64,000 nt of DNA from contig OX044360.1 of NCBI GenBank assembly GCA_943846745.1, forward strand, positions 806,001 to 870,000. Direction: 5' to 3'. The notes beneath the pieces are model-generated. The model was not told where the DNA came from. It saw only the letters and a list, made by a program, of their open reading frames with translations, and did not search any database. Shown here in pieces: positions 61,482 through 64,000 of this stretch. Made by a program: the position numbers and the translations under genes. Source of the stretch: Opacimonas sp002292215. Its GTDB lineage: Bacteria; Pseudomonadota; Gammaproteobacteria; Enterobacterales; Alteromonadaceae. The first letter of the stretch is position 1, and every line of letters begins with the position of its first letter.

Positions 61482-62180
61482 TTAAAACGCAAATCGCACG
61501 CCTACGTTAAACGTAGTGATTTTTCCGAACTCGTAGCCTGTAACCAGTGCCATGTTAGGAAGTAAGTTCCAGCGTCCGTTCACACCAATAAGGAAATCTG
61601 TTTCGAAGGGGTCAGAACCACTAGAGGCTACACCCCCAACTGCGGTATATCGCGCATGACCCTGAAGATGAAATGTCGGAGTTGCTGCCCATATAATACC
61701 AATCTCTGACCCGATGCCGCTATCGTCAGTGTCGATATCAAGATTGAAACCTTCAACGCTCGCATCCTTTAACTCTAGCTGGTCAAGACTCAGGCGACCA
61801 TAGTAAGCCATCGTTTCCGAGACATTGTATTGATAACCAACCCCAATTCGCCAACGCACCACATCATACTCACCCGAAGCAGTGTTGGAGTCGTTGCGGA
61901 TTTCCAGTTCTTGGCCGAGAGATGCATACTCTCCAAACAGGTGCATTTTATTACTAAACTGCCATGCACCGCCAATAAACCCACCGCCATCGGCATCACT
62001 CTCTACGTCTAGAGTTTCACTTCCCATGACTGCTCCGGATGTCTCTATGTCGTTGACAAAGCCACCGATAATTCCTCCCTCGATGTAAGTGAAGCCGATA
62101 TCGTCTGCTTGCGCCATTGCATTGTTAAATAAGATGGTAAATGCAGCTAAAGCCAATAACAAGACTGATTTGTTTTTCAT
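61482..62180 (-). CDS. Outer-membrane beta-barrel protein, OmpA/OmpW-like size
   Basis: A 232-residue secreted protein with a signal peptide (to about 25, NAMAQADD) and alternating hydrophobic/polar strands typical of an eight-stranded barrel, ending in a Phe (FNVGVRFAF). Strand-like segments include MHLFGEYASLGQELEI, RWRIGVGYQYNV and FHLQGHARYTAVGG. Loops are acidic. No functional motif is seen; similar barrels are porin-like or adhesin-like. It lies within the region of transferred DNA but may itself be native. Confidence 0.85.
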   Translation of the reverse strand: MKNKSVLLLALAAFTILFNNAMAQADDIGFTYIEGGIIGGFVNDIETSGAVMGSETLDVESDADGGGFIGGAWQFSNKMHLFGEYASLGQELEIRNDSNTASGEYDVVRWRIGVGYQYNVSETMAYYGRLSLDQLELKDASVEGFNLDIDTDDSGIGSEIGIIWAATPTFHLQGHARYTAVGGVASSGSDPFETDFLIGVNGRWNLLPNMALVTGYEFGKITTFNVGVRFAF

Positions 62181-62351
62181 TTTAATGTCTCTATTGTTTA
62201 TATGAGCAAAAAAGAGTTCTGCTCTTTCCTTGCCATAAATATACGTTAGTTCTTGGAAAGAAGCTCAGTTGACGTGTGTTAAATTTTTTTAATCTCTGCT
62301 GTTGCAGCATATTACCGCTGATTGAAAATAAGCGTAACATCGCAGCCCCCC

Positions 62352-62392
62352 AAAAAAAGGAACGACCGTTAACTGCCTCACAAGGGCCGTTC
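62352..62392 (-). terminator. Terminator behind the truncated NERD-type gene
   Basis: On the minus strand GAACGGCC and GGTCGTTC pair (with one mismatch) around a 17-base loop, followed by C and seven T. It stands about 16 bases after the stop of the 71-codon gene. Confidence 0.75.
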
Positions 62393-62408
62393 AAGACCTT
62401 AAAAAATA

Positions 62409-62624
62409 TCAAACTTTATTATCATCTGACACTACTGTGGGTAAGGTTACATCTTTTACTAACGTATTATCTGACTCAGGTAACTGCGACAGCAGTCTGT
62501 TTACCAAGAATTTCCCGAACATACCTTTAAACCATCGACTCTTGAATATCGAAACGAAAAGTAACAGAGGTATGATATACCAAACTTGAGCAAAAACACC
62601 TGATAGTAATCCTAATATATCCAT
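62409..62624 (-). pseudogene. Truncated NERD-domain protein gene (N-terminal fragment)
   Basis: A 71-residue frame starts at ATG 62624 (AGGAAG before it), MDILGLLSGVFAQVWYIIPL, with a membrane helix, FKSRWFKGMFGKFLVNRLL and VKDVTLPT. This is the standard N-terminus of membrane-anchored NERD (nuclease-related) proteins, in which VTLPT is followed by the nuclease domain (TEDGTTQIDHIIVS-like). Here it stops after a few foreign residues, so the nuclease domain is absent. A terminator follows closely. A short stand-alone protein cannot be excluded. Confidence 0.65.
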
Positions 62625-62701
62625 GAAACTTCCTTGTTCAACTAACATCTTATTAAAAAATTGATTTAGGTGTTAAAAGTACAAACCAACGCATGTCTGG
62701 T

Positions 62702-64000
62702 TTACAGCATCTTTCGTAGCAAGACTTGGGTATTCATTGATAATAACCGCCAACAACTTGCAGCACCCAATAAACCAACAACAACAGCACCCGTTACCGG
62801 AGCGATAACCCAATATTCTAAATGCAAACTACTTTGCATTTGAAAAACATTGGTTTGCAACAAGTACAAGCTCACTTCATTAGCTAATGCCGCCATAAAA
62901 CCGGCGACTGATCCAATGATTAAAAACTCATAAATAACCGACAGTCTTATCATCATGCCTTTAGCACCTAATGTACGTAAAATGGCAAGCTCTCGCTGGC
63001 GTTCATCCATGCTAGCCTGGACTTGAGCCACTAACACCAAACTGCCTGCCACTAAGACCAACACTAATATAAATTCAATGGCTGCAGAGACTTGGTCAAT
63101 GATACTGCGTACTTGGTTTATACGAGCGTCAACATCAAACATCGTCACACTGGCAAAAGGTGCCATTAACTTCGTTAGTTCTGGTTTGCGCTCTGGAGGC
63201 AAATAAAAGCTCGTAATATAACTTGCTCTAAACTGCGACATCGCTTCTGGATGCAACACAAAAAAGAAATTCGGTTGCATCGTTTGCCAATTAACGGTTC
63301 TGACACTCGTGACTTGTACGGTGACGATTTCAGAGCCTATATTAAACGTTAACTCATCGCCCATTCCTATCCGCATACGCTCACCCACTCGTTCCTCAAT
63401 AGAAACGGGAAACACTCCTTCGGGTAATGTGGAGTTTTGCGGCGTCCATTGGTCATGCCATTGACCTGCAATAATTTCATTACCCGACTGTAAAACAGTG
63501 TCCCAAGTCAGGTTCGCTTCACGACCTAAACCGCGACGAGTTTCATTGGTCGTATCTTCGTCTTCTTTGCTAATATCTGTGCGAATGAGCTCATCATTTA
63601 CTTTAACAAAACGTCCACGAGAAACTGGATATAAACCATCTGTATCAATACCATTTTTGGCAAAATGCTCGACTAGTTTCGGACGTTGCTCTTGCGTAAC
63701 ATTTGCCAAGAAATAATTAGCTGTTCCTTGAGGTAATTGATCTCTCCACTGCTGCACAATATCGTTACGCATAACCAGTACAACCAGTAATAGCATTATG
63801 GTTAGGGCAAAACTAATCAGTTGCACTGAATTATCTAAACTACGTCGTTTAATCCGCGCCCATGCCAGTTGCCAAGCACCCATTCGACCTTTTCCAAGTA
63901 CCCTACCTAAGGCAATTAAACCGAATGTCGCACCCAATAAAAGCCCCACTAAAATCAAGCCAGACACAAACAAAATCAGACTGATTTTTAGGTTTTGGGA
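62702..64000 (-). CDS. ABC transporter permease (YbbP/FtsX-type), N-terminus outside the window
   Basis: The frame is open to base 64000, so the N-terminal half lies beyond the window. Visible are membrane helices (63973-63700), a large extracytoplasmic domain (about 63700-63100) and a final FtsX unit with SMDERQRELAILRTLGAKG followed by membrane helices, typical of the large eight- or ten-helix permease YbbP. With YbbA it would form an ATP-driven lipoprotein or lipid-related exporter. The apparent TTG start at 63973 is internal. Confidence 0.88.
   Translation of the reverse strand, partial: SQNLKISLILFVSGLILVGLLLGATFGLIALGRVLGKGRMGAWQLAWARIKRRSLDNSVQLISFALTIMLLLVVLVMRNDIVQQWRDQLPQGTANYFLANVTQEQRPKLVEHFAKNGIDTDGLYPVSRGRFVKVNDELIRTDISKEDEDTTNETRRGLGREANLTWDTVLQSGNEIIAGQWHDQWTPQNSTLPEGVFPVSIEERVGERMRIGMGDELTFNIGSEIVTVQVTSVRTVNWQTMQPNFFFVLHPEAMSQFRASYITSFYLPPERKPELTKLMAPFASVTMFDVDARINQVRSIIDQVSAAIEFILVLVLVAGSLVLVAQVQASMDERQRELAILRTLGAKGMMIRLSVIYEFLIIGSVAGFMAALANEVSLYLLQTNVFQMQSSLHLEYWVIAPVTGAVVVGLLGAASCWRLLSMNTQVLLRKML

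Noticed and set aside
62191..62412. Minus-strand 73-codon frame between the barrel gene and the NERD stub
   Set aside because: It runs through the terminator at 62352-62392, has no ribosome site and resembles no family.
1..64000. CRISPR arrays, tRNA and rRNA genes
   Set aside because: I looked through the intergenic regions and saw no regularly spaced repeats or tRNA-like cloverleaf sequences; a covariance-model search would settle small RNAs.

Overview
The window is a continuous stretch of an AT-rich gammaproteobacterial chromosome. Gene order and protein families point to a marine member of the Alteromonadales (Alteromonas/Glaciecola/Pseudoalteromonas-like). The reasons are the dapB-carA-carB-greA, grpE-dnaK-dnaJ, nadK-recN-bamE and rnm-yciO-scpA-scpB-rluB blocks, a trpE-G-D-CF-B-A operon with a trpL attenuator, two TonB-dependent receptors, and a sensor kinase with a solute-symporter domain. 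I cannot name the genus from sequence alone. No rRNA, tRNA or CRISPR array was seen.

Layout. Bases 1-4.4 kb: 3' part of lnt, coupled to an exported amidohydrolase, then a BicA-like SulP transporter. 4.4-10.6 kb (minus strand): dapB, carA, carB and greA. A promoter, a terminator hairpin and a possible leader ORF lie in front of carA, which starts with TTG. 10.7-14 kb: two PH-domain membrane proteins and a cytochrome b561, meeting a c-type cytochrome tail to tail. 14.2-18.6 kb: a TonB receptor and a TPR-sulfotransferase. 18.7-22.7 kb (minus strand): grpE-dnaK-dnaJ, with sigma-32-type promoters before both grpE and dnaK.

22.8-34.1 kb looks like a locus for using poly(3-hydroxybutyrate) (PHB) or its oligomers. 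It holds an SSS-type hybrid histidine kinase and a LuxR-type regulator (CrbS/CrbR-like), a TonB receptor, a GntP-type permease, an exported MetX-like hydrolase, an exported PHB-depolymerase-like esterase and a 3-hydroxybutyrate dehydrogenase, with yaiI in between. A TAGTAC-N4-GTACTA inverted repeat lies between the divergent receptor and permease genes. This is the most coherent accessory system in the window.

34.2-48.8 kb is housekeeping: nadK, SOS-controlled recN, bamE, rluB, scpB, scpA, a YciO-type protein, rnm (trpH), then the divergent trp operon with a textbook attenuator, and yciI. 48.9-51.5 kb: a methyl-accepting chemotaxis protein preceded by a secreted protein made of two PilJ-type sensor repeats. 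51.7-60.1 kb: arfB, an M16 lipoprotein peptidase divergent from a PepSY-PhoP-PhoQ-like system, an AI-2E family permease, folX and yfcH.

60.1-62.7 kb is a small scar of horizontal transfer. It has an attC-like fragment, a broken tyrosine recombinase, a ParDE-type toxin-antitoxin pair whose toxin end may be frameshifted, an outer-membrane barrel protein and a truncated NERD-type gene. The window ends inside a YbbP-like ABC transporter permease.
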